Positions 54,981 to 63,682 of a stretch of DNA of 64,000 bases are shown here, one piece after another. Made by a program: the position numbers and the translations under genes. Numbering within the stretch: position 1 is the first letter of the stretch; the number at the start of each line of letters is the position of its first letter. The DNA is from Agarivorans gilvus (GTDB taxonomy: Bacteria > Pseudomonadota > Gammaproteobacteria > Enterobacterales > Celerinatantimonadaceae). The stretch covers positions 1,126,001-1,190,000 of the forward strand of contig NZ_CP013021.1 of the NCBI RefSeq assembly GCF_001420915.1. Direction: 5' to 3'. The notes beneath the pieces are model-generated. The model searched no databases. It worked only from the letters and a program-made list of their open reading frames with translations, and was not told the DNA's origin.

Positions 54981-56708
54981 CTAAGCGATATCTGGCTTAG
55001 CAACCAACCACAACACCTGATAAGGCTTTAGTTTGTACTCTTGCAGTAATACATCCTCTTCGCTGAGTAAGTCCTTACATTGCTGTTGATAGGCTTGCGG
55101 AAGTTGCAAATGGTGATCTATCGACTGGGGATGTTTGGTTAAATTGAAGACCGCCAATAACGATTGATGATCCACTTCTTGATTAGCAGTCGGCGCGTCA
55201 CCGCGCTGCAGAACAAACAAGGCGTCGCCGCAATCATAAACGCGCTGCGCTGATTCTGGGTGAAAAGCACTAATGTTTTTACGCAAGCTCAGCAAATCAC
55301 GATAACGCTGAAACACTTGAGCCTGAGCACTGTGCTCTTGAGAAAGCAGCGTTTCAAATTCACTGCGCTGCCAACGATGGCGGTTAATTGAACGGGTACG
55401 CCCTGTCTGCTCAACCAAAGCCTGATCGTTAGCCGTAGCAGTTAAGCTGTGAATGTAAATCCCTGGGATCCCCTGCAAACTTAACAACAGCTTTTGGCTA
55501 CACAAGAAACGCTCCACCTGCCATTGGTCTGAACCCGTCCGTGTACCTTGCAAAGCATCAAACAAAGAAATATTTAACTCATAAGGGTTTTGAGTGCCGT
55601 CACCATTAGATTTCATGCTAACAAAACCGCCAAAATTGTGCACCGACTCAGCTAAGTCCATGATTTCATGCTTAGGAATAATTTGTTCCACCGCCCTTAC
55701 CCCAATGCCATCATGCGAAGCCACAAAGTTAAAGTAATTACAGCCCTTGGGCAGTGCCACTAAGTCTCGCGCCCAAGCGGTTAAGTAATGTCCATTCCCC
55801 CGGTTTAAGGCATGCAATAACAGTGGTGGCAGTGCGAACTGATACACCATGTGGGCTTCATCGCCTTGACCAAAATAACTGATATTTTCTTGGTGAGGCA
55901 CGTTAGTTTCGGTAATCAATATCAGATTAGGATCGAGTTGCTCCATCACCCAGCGTAATAACTTCACAATCGCATGGGTTTGCTGCAAGTGAATACAATT
56001 ACTACCCAATAGCTTCCACACAAAGGCCACCGCATCTAAACGAACAAAGCGTGCCCCCTGTTTTAAATAGAAAATAAAGATGTCGACAAACGCCATCAGT
56101 ACCTTGGGGTTAGCAAAATTCAAATCAATTTGATCATCGCTAAAGGTGGCCCATACATGCTTCAAACCTTGCCTAGTATATACATCTACAATTAACGGGC
56201 TGGTGCGGGGGCGAGTAACTGCGCTGTAATCCAGTTTAGGATCTGATTCAATGAAGTAGTCCTGACCCTCTCCTGTACCGTTAACAAAATCATTAAACCA
56301 CAAGCTTTGCCGAGAACAGTGGTTCATCACTAGATCAAACATCAACTCAAAGTCTTGATTGAGCTTTTTAATATCACTCCAGTCGCCCAATTTATAATTC
56401 ACTTGGTAATAGTCGATAACCGAAAAGCCATCGTCGGAGCTGAAAGGGAAAAAAGGCAGAATATGTACTGCGCTCACTAAACCGCTGAGGTATTCACCAA
56501 GAAAGAGGTGCAAACTTTGTAAAGGGCTTAAGCCTTCCGTCTCCACACTGTCACCATAAGTGATGAGAATGACGTCTTTTTCTGACCAACATTGATAACG
56601 GGGAAACCCTTGCTTAGCTTCTGCTACTTTTTGTTGCAGCAAAGCATACAAACTCTCATCTAAGCTTTCGCCGTAGATTTCTTGTAACAACAGCTCTAGT
56701 TGATCCAT
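54981..56708 (-). CDS. GH13 subfamily 18 phosphorylase, probably glucosylglycerate phosphorylase
   Basis: The 575-residue alpha-glucan-type phosphorylase has the nucleophile aspartate in FVRLDAVAFVWK, the acid/base glutamate in LILITETNVPHQENISYFG and the transition-state aspartate in FVASHDGIGVRAVE. Sucrose phosphorylases are shorter (about 490-500). The greater length and the nearby glucosylglycerate synthesis genes favour phosphorolysis of glucosylglycerate to glucose-1-phosphate and glycerate, as shown for E. coli YcjM. GAGGG precedes the ATG. It is opposite in direction to galU, whose substrate is glucose-1-phosphate. Confidence 0.8.
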   Translation of the reverse strand: MDQLELLLQEIYGESLDESLYALLQQKVAEAKQGFPRYQCWSEKDVILITYGDSVETEGLSPLQSLHLFLGEYLSGLVSAVHILPFFPFSSDDGFSVIDYYQVNYKLGDWSDIKKLNQDFELMFDLVMNHCSRQSLWFNDFVNGTGEGQDYFIESDPKLDYSAVTRPRTSPLIVDVYTRQGLKHVWATFSDDQIDLNFANPKVLMAFVDIFIFYLKQGARFVRLDAVAFVWKLLGSNCIHLQQTHAIVKLLRWVMEQLDPNLILITETNVPHQENISYFGQGDEAHMVYQFALPPLLLHALNRGNGHYLTAWARDLVALPKGCNYFNFVASHDGIGVRAVEQIIPKHEIMDLAESVHNFGGFVSMKSNGDGTQNPYELNISLFDALQGTRTGSDQWQVERFLCSQKLLLSLQGIPGIYIHSLTATANDQALVEQTGRTRSINRHRWQRSEFETLLSQEHSAQAQVFQRYRDLLSLRKNISAFHPESAQRVYDCGDALFVLQRGDAPTANQEVDHQSLLAVFNLTKHPQSIDHHLQLPQAYQQQCKDLLSEEDVLLQEYKLKPYQVLWLVAKPDIA

Positions 56709-57119
56709 ACAGGGCCCTCAGTGGTGGTTAACTCAATAGCTACTCTAATAAATAGAACCAATTACTGTGCCAACCCCAAATAGAGGCTAATTTACTCGCC
56801 AGTAAAAGCTAAACCTCTGTTTTAATTTGCATAAAAATCAATGGCTAAGTTTTATTTAAAGGCCGTAAAGAGTCTGCAATTGAGGCTTAGCAGGGCATGT
56901 GCCATTTTAAAGCAGCATACTGAAGTATCGCACAAAATCGCACCAAAACCGTGCAAAGTCAGTTATAGTTAACTCAGTAGCAAATACAACTAAAACAACA
57001 AAATATTTAATTAACAATAGTTTATATAATTATTCAGCTTTAGCGGCATTGCTTTTGCTGGGTAAAGATTAGACATTTAATCAAGCTAGACCACGAGTCG
57101 ATGCTGAAAAGGAGTTCCA
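56709..57119. other. Divergent intergenic region between the phosphorylase and galU
   Basis: This AT-rich 411-base gap should hold both promoters. I see AT tracts near 57000-57040 but no clear operator, and no gene. Confidence 0.5.
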
Positions 57120-57950
57120 ATGACCATGATAAAGAAATGTTTGTTTCCCGTTGCTGGCTATGGCACCCGCTTCCTTCCCGCGACTAAATCCATGCCTAAA
57201 GAGATGCTTCCCATCGTTAACAAACCTTTAGTGCAATACGGTGTTGAAGAAGCAGTGGCAGCCAATATGACAGATATGGCTTTTATCACTGGCCGTGGTA
57301 AACGAGCCATTGCCGACCACTTCGACATAAGCTACGAGCTAGAAAACGAAATAGCAGGAACCAGCAAGGAAGCCTACCTCAAAGAAATTCGCCACCTTGT
57401 AGACAATGTTAATTGTACTTATACGCGGCAAAAGAAAATGATGGGCTTAGGCCATGCGGTATTGTGTGGTGAAACCCTGATTGGTCAAGAGCCCTTTGGG
57501 GTGGTGCTCGCCGATGACCTGTGTTTTGGTGATGATGGCGGGGTATTAGCCCAAATGGCCAAACTTTATCAGCAGTTCCGTTGTTCCATTATTGCAGTAA
57601 TGGAAGTGCCTAAAGAAGAAGCCCACAAGTACGGGGTCATTGAGGGAGAAGCCCTTCGCGATGATTTATTCCGTGTCACCTCAATGGTAGAGAAACCGCC
57701 ACAAGGTGAAGAACCATCTAACCTAGCGGTAATTGGTCGTTACATTCTCACTCCCGATATCTTCAGCCTGATCCGCGATACCAAGCCAGGTAAAAATGGC
57801 GAAATTCAGCTAACCGATGCGCTACTCACGCAAGCGCAAAATGGCTGTGTGATGGCCTATAAATTTAAAGGTAAGCGTTTCGATTGCGGTAGTGTAGAAG
57901 GCTTTGTTGAAGCCACTAACTACTGTTTTGAAAATCTTTACGGAAAATAA
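57120..57950 (+). CDS. galU: UTP-glucose-1-phosphate uridylyltransferase
   Basis: GalU makes UDP-glucose from UTP and glucose-1-phosphate. The 276-residue protein has FPVAGYGTRFLPATKSMPKEMLP, the metal aspartate region GVVLADDLCF, VEKPPQGEEPSNLAVIGRYIL and GKNGEIQLTDAL. It is of the shorter Pseudomonas/Vibrio length. AAGGAG lies before the ATG. UDP-glucose is the likely donor for gpgS, so galU fits the neighbourhood, although it is also a general gene. Confidence 0.93.
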   Translation: MTMIKKCLFPVAGYGTRFLPATKSMPKEMLPIVNKPLVQYGVEEAVAANMTDMAFITGRGKRAIADHFDISYELENEIAGTSKEAYLKEIRHLVDNVNCTYTRQKKMMGLGHAVLCGETLIGQEPFGVVLADDLCFGDDGGVLAQMAKLYQQFRCSIIAVMEVPKEEAHKYGVIEGEALRDDLFRVTSMVEKPPQGEEPSNLAVIGRYILTPDIFSLIRDTKPGKNGEIQLTDALLTQAQNGCVMAYKFKGKRFDCGSVEGFVEATNYCFENLYGK

Positions 57951-57957
57951 GCTTAAT

Positions 57958-57985
57958 GCCGGCGCGAAAGCGTCGGCTATTTCAT
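57958..57985 (+). terminator. Terminator of galU
   Basis: GCCGGCGC (57958-57965) pairs with GCGTCGGC (57970-57977), with one wobble, around a GAAA tetraloop, and is followed by TATTTCATT. The T run is imperfect. Confidence 0.5.
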
Positions 57986-58494
57986 TATTCAACTAATACC
58001 GGGTAAGGATTAAAGCCCATATGCACCAAAGGATAACCGGTGTAGCGCTCGGGCCGCTTCCACAAAATTTCAAAGCGGTGGCGTAAATAAAAACTCAGTG
58101 CTGAGGTATTATCAGCAAATAGGTGTAACTCTAAACGCGGCCGCAAACTTTTCGCCAACTCTAACAACTGCGAACCAATGCCTTTGTTTTGCCAAGATGG
58201 CGCCACAAATAAAGCAATTAACTTATGATCCACCAAGGCTAGAAATCCACACACCTGCTGGTCGACTTCAGCCACCCACACCTCCGCCCTGTCTTGATAC
58301 AAGCGCTGTAGTGCTTCTTGACGCTCCCACCAATATTTACTCGGCAGAAAGTCATGAGCACGTAAACTGGCTGCGAACCATATTTCACTAATATCGTCAT
58401 AGTCGCAGGACTTAGCTTTACGTAAGGTTAAACCCAAAGCATTGGTGTAAGAATTCAATACATCTGCCATCCACTGGTACCGAAGAACTTTCAT
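57985..58494 (-). CDS. GNAT family N-acetyltransferase
   Basis: This roughly 169-residue GNAT protein has the acetyl-CoA loop APSWQNKGIGSQLLELAKS and the terminal HLFADNTSALSFYLRHRF, as in YjaB/PhnO-like enzymes. The acceptor is unknown. The frame is open further upstream (to 58611); I chose the ATG at 58492-58494, though 58470 is also possible and no start has a clear binding site. It converges on galU across the hairpin terminator. Confidence 0.75.
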   Translation of the reverse strand: MKVLRYQWMADVLNSYTNALGLTLRKAKSCDYDDISEIWFAASLRAHDFLPSKYWWERQEALQRLYQDRAEVWVAEVDQQVCGFLALVDHKLIALFVAPSWQNKGIGSQLLELAKSLRPRLELHLFADNTSALSFYLRHRFEILWKRPERYTGYPLVHMGFNPYPVLVE

Positions 58495-58760
58495 TATGGT
58501 TAGCCAGTTCAAAATCAGATGTGAAATAGATCCAATTTCACAGGCTGCAGCAAGACCAAGATCACAAGCATTAACAAAAGTATTAACTAAGCTGATTCTG
58601 CCAAACAGCAATAAATCTTACATAAATATAATTGGGCACAGGAACCATGCCACTGGCAAATACGCTCTAGGTGGCTCAAAAAAAGCATAATTGCTGCCTG
58701 ACATGACAATCAGTTTTGTTAGAATAGCCGCCCGCTAATTTATCAAAGAGCTATTCCGTT

Positions 58761-59669
58761 ATGTGGTTTAAAAATTTAATGTTATTTCGAATTACCAAGG
58801 AGCTTGAACTTGAGCCGGAAAAGCTAGACGCAACCTTAAGCGAATTAAGCTTTAGCCCCTGCGGAAGCCAAGATCTCAGCAAGTTTGGCTGGGTCGCGCC
58901 AATGGGCAAGTTTGGTCAAAGCATGGTGCATGTGGTGGGTAACGAATACCTACTATGCGCTAAAAAAGAAGAAAAAATGCTGCCAGCCTCGGTGATCCGT
59001 GATTCTTTACAAGAAAAAATCGAGCAGCTCGAACAGGAACAACAACGCCCGCTGAAAAAAGCCGAGAAAGACGCATTAAAAGAAGAAATCGTAATGAGTC
59101 TGCTACCTCGTGCCTTTTCTCGTAGTAGCTTAACCTACGCCTGGCTCAGCCCCGATAACAATTTAATTGCAGTTGATGCTGGTAGCGCGAAAAAAGCCGA
59201 AGAAGTCATTGCTCTGCTACGTAAATCGCTAGGTAGCTTACCAGTAAGCCCAATTAAACTGGCTAATCAAGCCGATGTCACCATGACCGATTGGCTGAAT
59301 GAACAAGCCATTCCTGCGCAATTTGAACTGGGCGAAGAAGCCGAGCTACGCAGTGCCCTAGAAGGCGGCGGTATTATTCGCTGTAAAGAACAGGACTTGT
59401 TCAGCGACGAAATTAAAGTGCACCTAGAAAACGATAAATTCGTCACCAAGTTAGAACTTACCTGGGCCGACTCTATTCGCTTTGTGATTAGCGAAGACAT
59501 GAGCATTAAAGGTGTCAAGTTCACCGATACCATCACCGAACAAAACGAAGACATCGATAAAAGTGACGTGGCCGCACGCTTTGACGCCGATTTCGCTCTC
59601 GCCAGTGGTGAACTCAGCAAGATGATCCCCGACCTTATCGCTGCGCTAGGCGGCGAACTGAGCAATTAA
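58761..59669 (+). CDS. rdgC: Recombination-associated protein RdgC
   Basis: RdgC forms a ring around DNA and limits RecA. The 302-residue protein matches the E. coli length (303). It starts MWFKNLMLFRITKE and has the family stretches FGWVAPMGKFG, LPASVIRDSLQEKIEQLE and LPRAFSRSSLTYAWLSPDNNLIAVDAGSAKKAEE. AAGAG lies upstream of the ATG. The gene stands alone before trhP. Confidence 0.95.
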   Translation: MWFKNLMLFRITKELELEPEKLDATLSELSFSPCGSQDLSKFGWVAPMGKFGQSMVHVVGNEYLLCAKKEEKMLPASVIRDSLQEKIEQLEQEQQRPLKKAEKDALKEEIVMSLLPRAFSRSSLTYAWLSPDNNLIAVDAGSAKKAEEVIALLRKSLGSLPVSPIKLANQADVTMTDWLNEQAIPAQFELGEEAELRSALEGGGIIRCKEQDLFSDEIKVHLENDKFVTKLELTWADSIRFVISEDMSIKGVKFTDTITEQNEDIDKSDVAARFDADFALASGELSKMIPDLIAALGGELSN

Positions 59670-59846
59670 ACACGCCTTTATTGCGCAGCATAATTCACCA
59701 AGCCAAGCGGCTATTTACCAGCGGTCTTTTGACTTGGTGAAATTTTAAGCAAAGCATTGCAAGCCTAGCCTGCTCGGCGTACAATGCGCGCCCTTATGGG
59801 CTGCTTGCAGCCTCCCTCAATGATTCGACTAAGACCCGGAGCTTTG

Positions 59847-61214
59847 ATGTTTACACCTGAACTACTGTCACCCGCTGGCACCCTAAAGAACATGCGTTAC
59901 GCATTTGCCTATGGCGCAGATGCGGTTTATGCGGGCCAACCCCGTTATTCTTTACGTGTACGTAATAACGAATTTAACCACGAGAACCTTGAACTGGCGA
60001 TTAACGAAGCCCATGCTCAAGATAAAAAACTCTACGTGGTCAGCAATATTGCGCCCCATAACGCCAAGCTAAAAACCTACCTGCGCGATATTGAGCCAGT
60101 GATTGCGATGAAACCCGATGCCCTCATCATGTCCGATCCGGGAATGATTATGATGGTACGCGAAGCCTTTCCTGAGCAAAGTATTCACCTATCAGTACAA
60201 GCGAACGCGATTAACTGGGCCACCGTTAAGTTTTGGCAGCAACAAGGGGTAGACCGAGTGATTTTATCTCGCGAGCTATCACTGGATGAAATCGAAGAAA
60301 TTCGTATGCAAGTGCCAGAAATGGAACTCGAAGTATTTGTGCATGGCGCACTATGCATGGCCTACTCTGGCCGTTGTTTGCTATCGGGCTACATTAACAA
60401 ACGCGACCCTAACCAAGGGACTTGCACTAACTCTTGCCGTTGGAAATACAACGCCCACGAGGCCAAAGAAAACGAAGTGGGTGACATCATTGCTACCCAA
60501 CCGCAAATTGTAGAACCGACTTTAGGCGCTGGCGCCCCTAGCGACCAAGTGTTCTTACTCCAAGAGCAAGGCCGCCCGAATGAATACATGCCTGCTTTTG
60601 AAGATGAGCACGGCACCTACATCATGAACTCAAAAGACCTACGGGCAATCCAACACGTAGAGCGCCTTACCAAAATGGGTGTACATTCGCTTAAAATTGA
60701 AGGCCGCACTAAATCGTTCTACTACTGTGCGCGTACCGCTCAGGTATACCGTCAGGCGATTAATGATGCGGTTGCAGGCAAGCCTTTTAATCCTAACCTA
60801 ATGAGTACTTTGGAAAATCTGGCTCACCGCGGTTATACCGAAGGTTTCTTGCGTCGTCATACGCACGACGAGTACCAAAACTATGACTATGGTTATTCGG
60901 TCAGTGATACGCAACAATTTGTTGGTGAAGTGGCGGGGCGTAACGCCGCTGGCCTTGCTGAAGTCACCGTGAAAAACAAATTTGTCTTGGGTGACACCCT
61001 AGAGTTAATGACTCCACAGGGCAACTTGAACTTCAAACTAGAACACCTCGAAAACAAAAAAGGTGAGCTAATTGATGATGCCAAAGGCAGTGGCCATACG
61101 GTATATCTGCCAGTGCCAGAGAATGTCGAGCTAGACCACGCCTTGTTAATGCGTAATCTTAGCTCTGGTCAGAATACCCGTAACCCTCATCAAGCTAGTG
61201 AAGTAAAGGCTTAA
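59847..61214 (+). CDS. trhP: tRNA 5-hydroxyuridine synthesis protein TrhP (peptidase U32 family)
   Basis: TrhP (YegQ) takes part in prephenate-dependent hydroxylation of U34 in tRNA. The 455-residue protein has the U32 signature ELSLDEIEEIRMQVPEMELEVFVHGALCMAYSGRC, the iron-sulfur-type cysteines in RCLLSGYINKRDPNQGTC and NSCRWKY, and LKIEGRTKSFYYCARTAQ. GGAG precedes the ATG at 59847; an in-frame ATG 63 bases earlier lacks one. The ferredoxin gene starts 3 bases after the stop. Confidence 0.92.
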   Translation: MFTPELLSPAGTLKNMRYAFAYGADAVYAGQPRYSLRVRNNEFNHENLELAINEAHAQDKKLYVVSNIAPHNAKLKTYLRDIEPVIAMKPDALIMSDPGMIMMVREAFPEQSIHLSVQANAINWATVKFWQQQGVDRVILSRELSLDEIEEIRMQVPEMELEVFVHGALCMAYSGRCLLSGYINKRDPNQGTCTNSCRWKYNAHEAKENEVGDIIATQPQIVEPTLGAGAPSDQVFLLQEQGRPNEYMPAFEDEHGTYIMNSKDLRAIQHVERLTKMGVHSLKIEGRTKSFYYCARTAQVYRQAINDAVAGKPFNPNLMSTLENLAHRGYTEGFLRRHTHDEYQNYDYGYSVSDTQQFVGEVAGRNAAGLAEVTVKNKFVLGDTLELMTPQGNLNFKLEHLENKKGELIDDAKGSGHTVYLPVPENVELDHALLMRNLSSGQNTRNPHQASEVKA

Positions 61215-61217
61215 GTA

Positions 61218-61490
61218 ATGGCTTTACTGATAAGCAAGAAGTGCATCAACTGTGACATGTGCGAGCCCGAATGCCCCAATCAGGCCATCTCTTATGATGG
61301 CGTGATTACGGTGATCGACCCCGCTCGCTGCACCGAATGTAAGGGCCACTACGACCGCCCTACTTGCATAGATGTATGCCCCATTGATTGCATTTCAGTT
61401 GACCCCGCCCATGTAGAAACCGAAGAGCAACTTTACGACAAGTTTGTTGCACTACACGGTGACTTACTAATAGCCAAGGGCGCGGTATAA
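61218..61490 (+). CDS. yfhL: YfhL-type 2[4Fe-4S] ferredoxin
   Basis: This 90-residue ferredoxin has two cysteine clusters, CINCDMCEPECPNQAI and CTECKGHYDRPTCIDVCP, with the insertion between the second and third cysteines of the second cluster that marks the Allochromatium-type/YfhL group. It follows trhP by 3 bases, so the two are probably co-translated. This suggests it delivers electrons to, or helps maintain, the TrhP cluster. Confidence 0.9.
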   Translation: MALLISKKCINCDMCEPECPNQAISYDGVITVIDPARCTECKGHYDRPTCIDVCPIDCISVDPAHVETEEQLYDKFVALHGDLLIAKGAV

Positions 61491-61634
61491 AGCGCCACTA
61501 AGGGAAGTGGCACACGCCCTTCCCTTGCTTTTCACTCACCCCTCGCAAGACCAACAACAAAACTACGCTATTTTTTCTCGCCAATAGTAAACTATAAGCA
61601 ATAAAAAACGACGCCGACATAACAAGGAACGGTA

Positions 61635-62507
61635 ATGAGTTTTGATAAAATTTTTGAATTGCTCGCCACCCCGGTATTTTCCATCCAAGAGAAAGCCGTT
61701 ACTGTGGGCGATATTCTACTGCTCCCCTTGATTCTACTGATCAGCTACTTAGCGCTTAAAACCCTGATCAAAGTCATTGTTAAACGCATGACCAGTAAAG
61801 GGCTCACTCCCGATGTGGTGCATTTAGTCAGTCGAATCACCTACATCTTAGGCATAGTGGTCATGCTGGTGATGACCTTAGAGCTGATCAACATCCCCAT
61901 CACCGCCTTTGCCTTCTTATCCGGTGCGGTGGCTATTGGCGTAGGTTTTGGCGCGCAAAACATTATCAATAACTTCATTAGTGGTTGGATCTTAATGTGG
62001 GAGCGCCCGATAAAAATCGGCGATTTTTTGGAAGTCGATGGCGTCAAAGGCAACGTAGAGGCGATCAATACCCGCTCCACCCGCATTCGCCGTACCGACG
62101 GCGTACACTTGCTGATCCCCAATAGCAAGTTGTTAGAAAACACCGTGATCAATTGGACCCTAATCGACAATAAGGCGCGTACTACCGTTAGCGTTGGCGT
62201 GGCGTATGGCTCACCCTGCCGCAAAGTAGCAACATTGATTGAGCAAGCGGTGAGTGAACAAGACGCAGTATTAAACAGCCCCGCTCCAGTGGTGATTTTT
62301 AACGACTTTGGCGACAACGCACTAGCCTTTGTCGCCTACTTTTGGGTGGAAGCCAATATGGAAGGGCAAATTCGCCAGGTGAGCAGCGAAATTCGCTACC
62401 GCATCGATGAATTATTTGCCGAAAACGACATTGTTATCGCCTTCCCACAACGCGATATTCACCTAGACGGCGAGCTCACCATTAAGCGTGGCAAAAATAA
62501 GGCTTAA
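61635..62507 (+). CDS. Small-conductance mechanosensitive channel (MscS family)
   Basis: MscS-type channels open on hypo-osmotic shock. The 290-residue protein has three membrane helices (about 25-48, 66-90 and 95-130), the pore helix with the Gly/Ala pattern AFLSGAVAIGVGFGAQNIINNFISG, the beta domain GDFLEVDGVKGNVEAINTRSTRIRRTDG and LIPNSKLLENTVINW. AAGGAA lies before the ATG. Its 3' end overlaps the converging lrgB by 4 bases. In a marine osmolyte producer such channels release solutes. Confidence 0.9.
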   Translation: MSFDKIFELLATPVFSIQEKAVTVGDILLLPLILLISYLALKTLIKVIVKRMTSKGLTPDVVHLVSRITYILGIVVMLVMTLELINIPITAFAFLSGAVAIGVGFGAQNIINNFISGWILMWERPIKIGDFLEVDGVKGNVEAINTRSTRIRRTDGVHLLIPNSKLLENTVINWTLIDNKARTTVSVGVAYGSPCRKVATLIEQAVSEQDAVLNSPAPVVIFNDFGDNALAFVAYFWVEANMEGQIRQVSSEIRYRIDELFAENDIVIAFPQRDIHLDGELTIKRGKNKA

Positions 62508-63178
62508 GCCAGCAGCGGTACTAAAATCGGGCAAAGCATGGCACTGAAGGTAGCGCTTAATACCAAGGCCAAAGCACCATAGGCGCCCTGCTGGTGGCCT
62601 TCTTCGGCAATTCTAGCGGTACCTAAGGCGTGACAAGCAGTACCCATGGCAATGCCCTGCGCCTTGGTGGAGTGCACCCCGCAAAGCTTCAACACTGGGC
62701 TACCGATCACCGCGCCAACCAAACCAGTAAACAGTACAGCGATAGCGGTTAAGGCCGCTTCACCCGACACTTGGTCACTGATCAATACCGCGATCGGCGT
62801 AGTCACCGATTTTGGGGCTAATGAGGCAGCAATGGTTGAGCTTGCGCCAACCGCCAAAGCAACCAAAACAGTGCTAATAATCGCAATCAATGCAGATAAT
62901 AAAATAATCACCATAATTTGCGGTAATTCACGTTTAATATCATTGAGTTGCTTATACAAAGGTACCCCTAAGGCCACCACTGCGGGCTCTAATAGTTGGG
63001 TTAACCAGCCGCTATATTGGTTGTAATCACTGAAGGAAATATCCAAACTGAGCAAAGCTGCGACGAGAATTACCAAAGTAATTAACACGGGGTTTAACCA
63101 AGAAATAGCCAAACGCTGCTGCAAAGCACGCGCAGCAACAAATAGTCCAATGGTAAGAGGAAGATAAAAGAAGTTCAT
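62504..63178 (-). CDS. lrgB: LrgB/CidB family membrane protein
   Basis: The 224-residue protein has six or so hydrophobic helices and the LrgB stretches EPAVVALGVPLYKQL, SSTIAASLAPKSVTTPIAVLISD and GTACHALGTARIAEEGHQQG. The family, with LrgA, has been linked to murein hydrolase control and, more recently, to pyruvate or glycolate transport. Its start overlaps the lrgA stop by one base (TAATG), so the pair is one operon. Confidence 0.88.
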   Translation of the reverse strand: MNFFYLPLTIGLFVAARALQQRLAISWLNPVLITLVILVAALLSLDISFSDYNQYSGWLTQLLEPAVVALGVPLYKQLNDIKRELPQIMVIILLSALIAIISTVLVALAVGASSTIAASLAPKSVTTPIAVLISDQVSGEAALTAIAVLFTGLVGAVIGSPVLKLCGVHSTKAQGIAMGTACHALGTARIAEEGHQQGAYGALALVLSATFSAMLCPILVPLLA

Positions 63179-63591
63179 TATTGCGCCCCTCCCTGATGCT
63201 GCTCGGCATCGTCCTTAAGTTGAACCCGTCGCTCCCAATACTGATAAAAGCGTCCCACAGCCACCAACAATATCAACGTGGCCAAGCCACAGGTGAGCAA
63301 CATCGCCGGCAAAGCCTGTAATAAAGTTTCAATATTTTCCACTAAACCAATACTAATGGGTACAAATAGTAAGGACATCCAGCGTACAAACTGGTTCGCC
63401 GTTCGTTCGACCCAAGTCAGTTTTATCCAGCGCAGTTGCAAGGCCGCCGTTAACAGCAGCATCCCCATAATACTGGACGGAAGCAGCTCACCACTGGCTT
63501 TGCTTAACAATTTCCCAAGCCACAAGGCTGCGTAAATAATCAAAAGACCTGAAGGAATTTCCAGCAATAGTGATTTGTGAAACTTTCTCAT
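63178..63591 (-). CDS. lrgA: LrgA/CidA family holin-like protein
   Basis: The 137-residue protein has four hydrophobic helices and the LrgA motif LPSSIMGMLLLTAALQLRWIKL. It forms a pair with lrgB. The upstream gap toward ldhA holds a perfect TGTAAT/ATTACA dyad. A link to the divergent D-lactate dehydrogenase gene suggests overflow or pyruvate metabolism (inference). Confidence 0.87.
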   Translation of the reverse strand: MRKFHKSLLLEIPSGLLIIYAALWLGKLLSKASGELLPSSIMGMLLLTAALQLRWIKLTWVERTANQFVRWMSLLFVPISIGLVENIETLLQALPAMLLTCGLATLILLVAVGRFYQYWERRVQLKDDAEQHQGGAQ

Positions 63592-63628
63592 GATTACCTG
63601 TCGATTTTATGACTTAACAAGGCTATTA

Positions 63629-63643
63629 TGTAATAAAATTACA
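63629..63643. promoter_or_regulatory. TGTAAT-AAA-ATTACA dyad between lrgAB and ldhA
   Basis: This perfect 15-base inverted repeat sits 38 bases before lrgA and 40 bases before ldhA, central to the divergent promoters. It fits a LysR-type T-N11-A pattern or another regulator's operator. The protein is unknown. Confidence 0.4.
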
Positions 63644-63682
63644 AAACAAGCTATAACTAGCTAATTGTTGTAGGAGCAAATT

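Noticed and set aside
61841..62317. 158-codon minus-strand frame
   Set aside because: It is antisense within the MscS gene and has no independent support.
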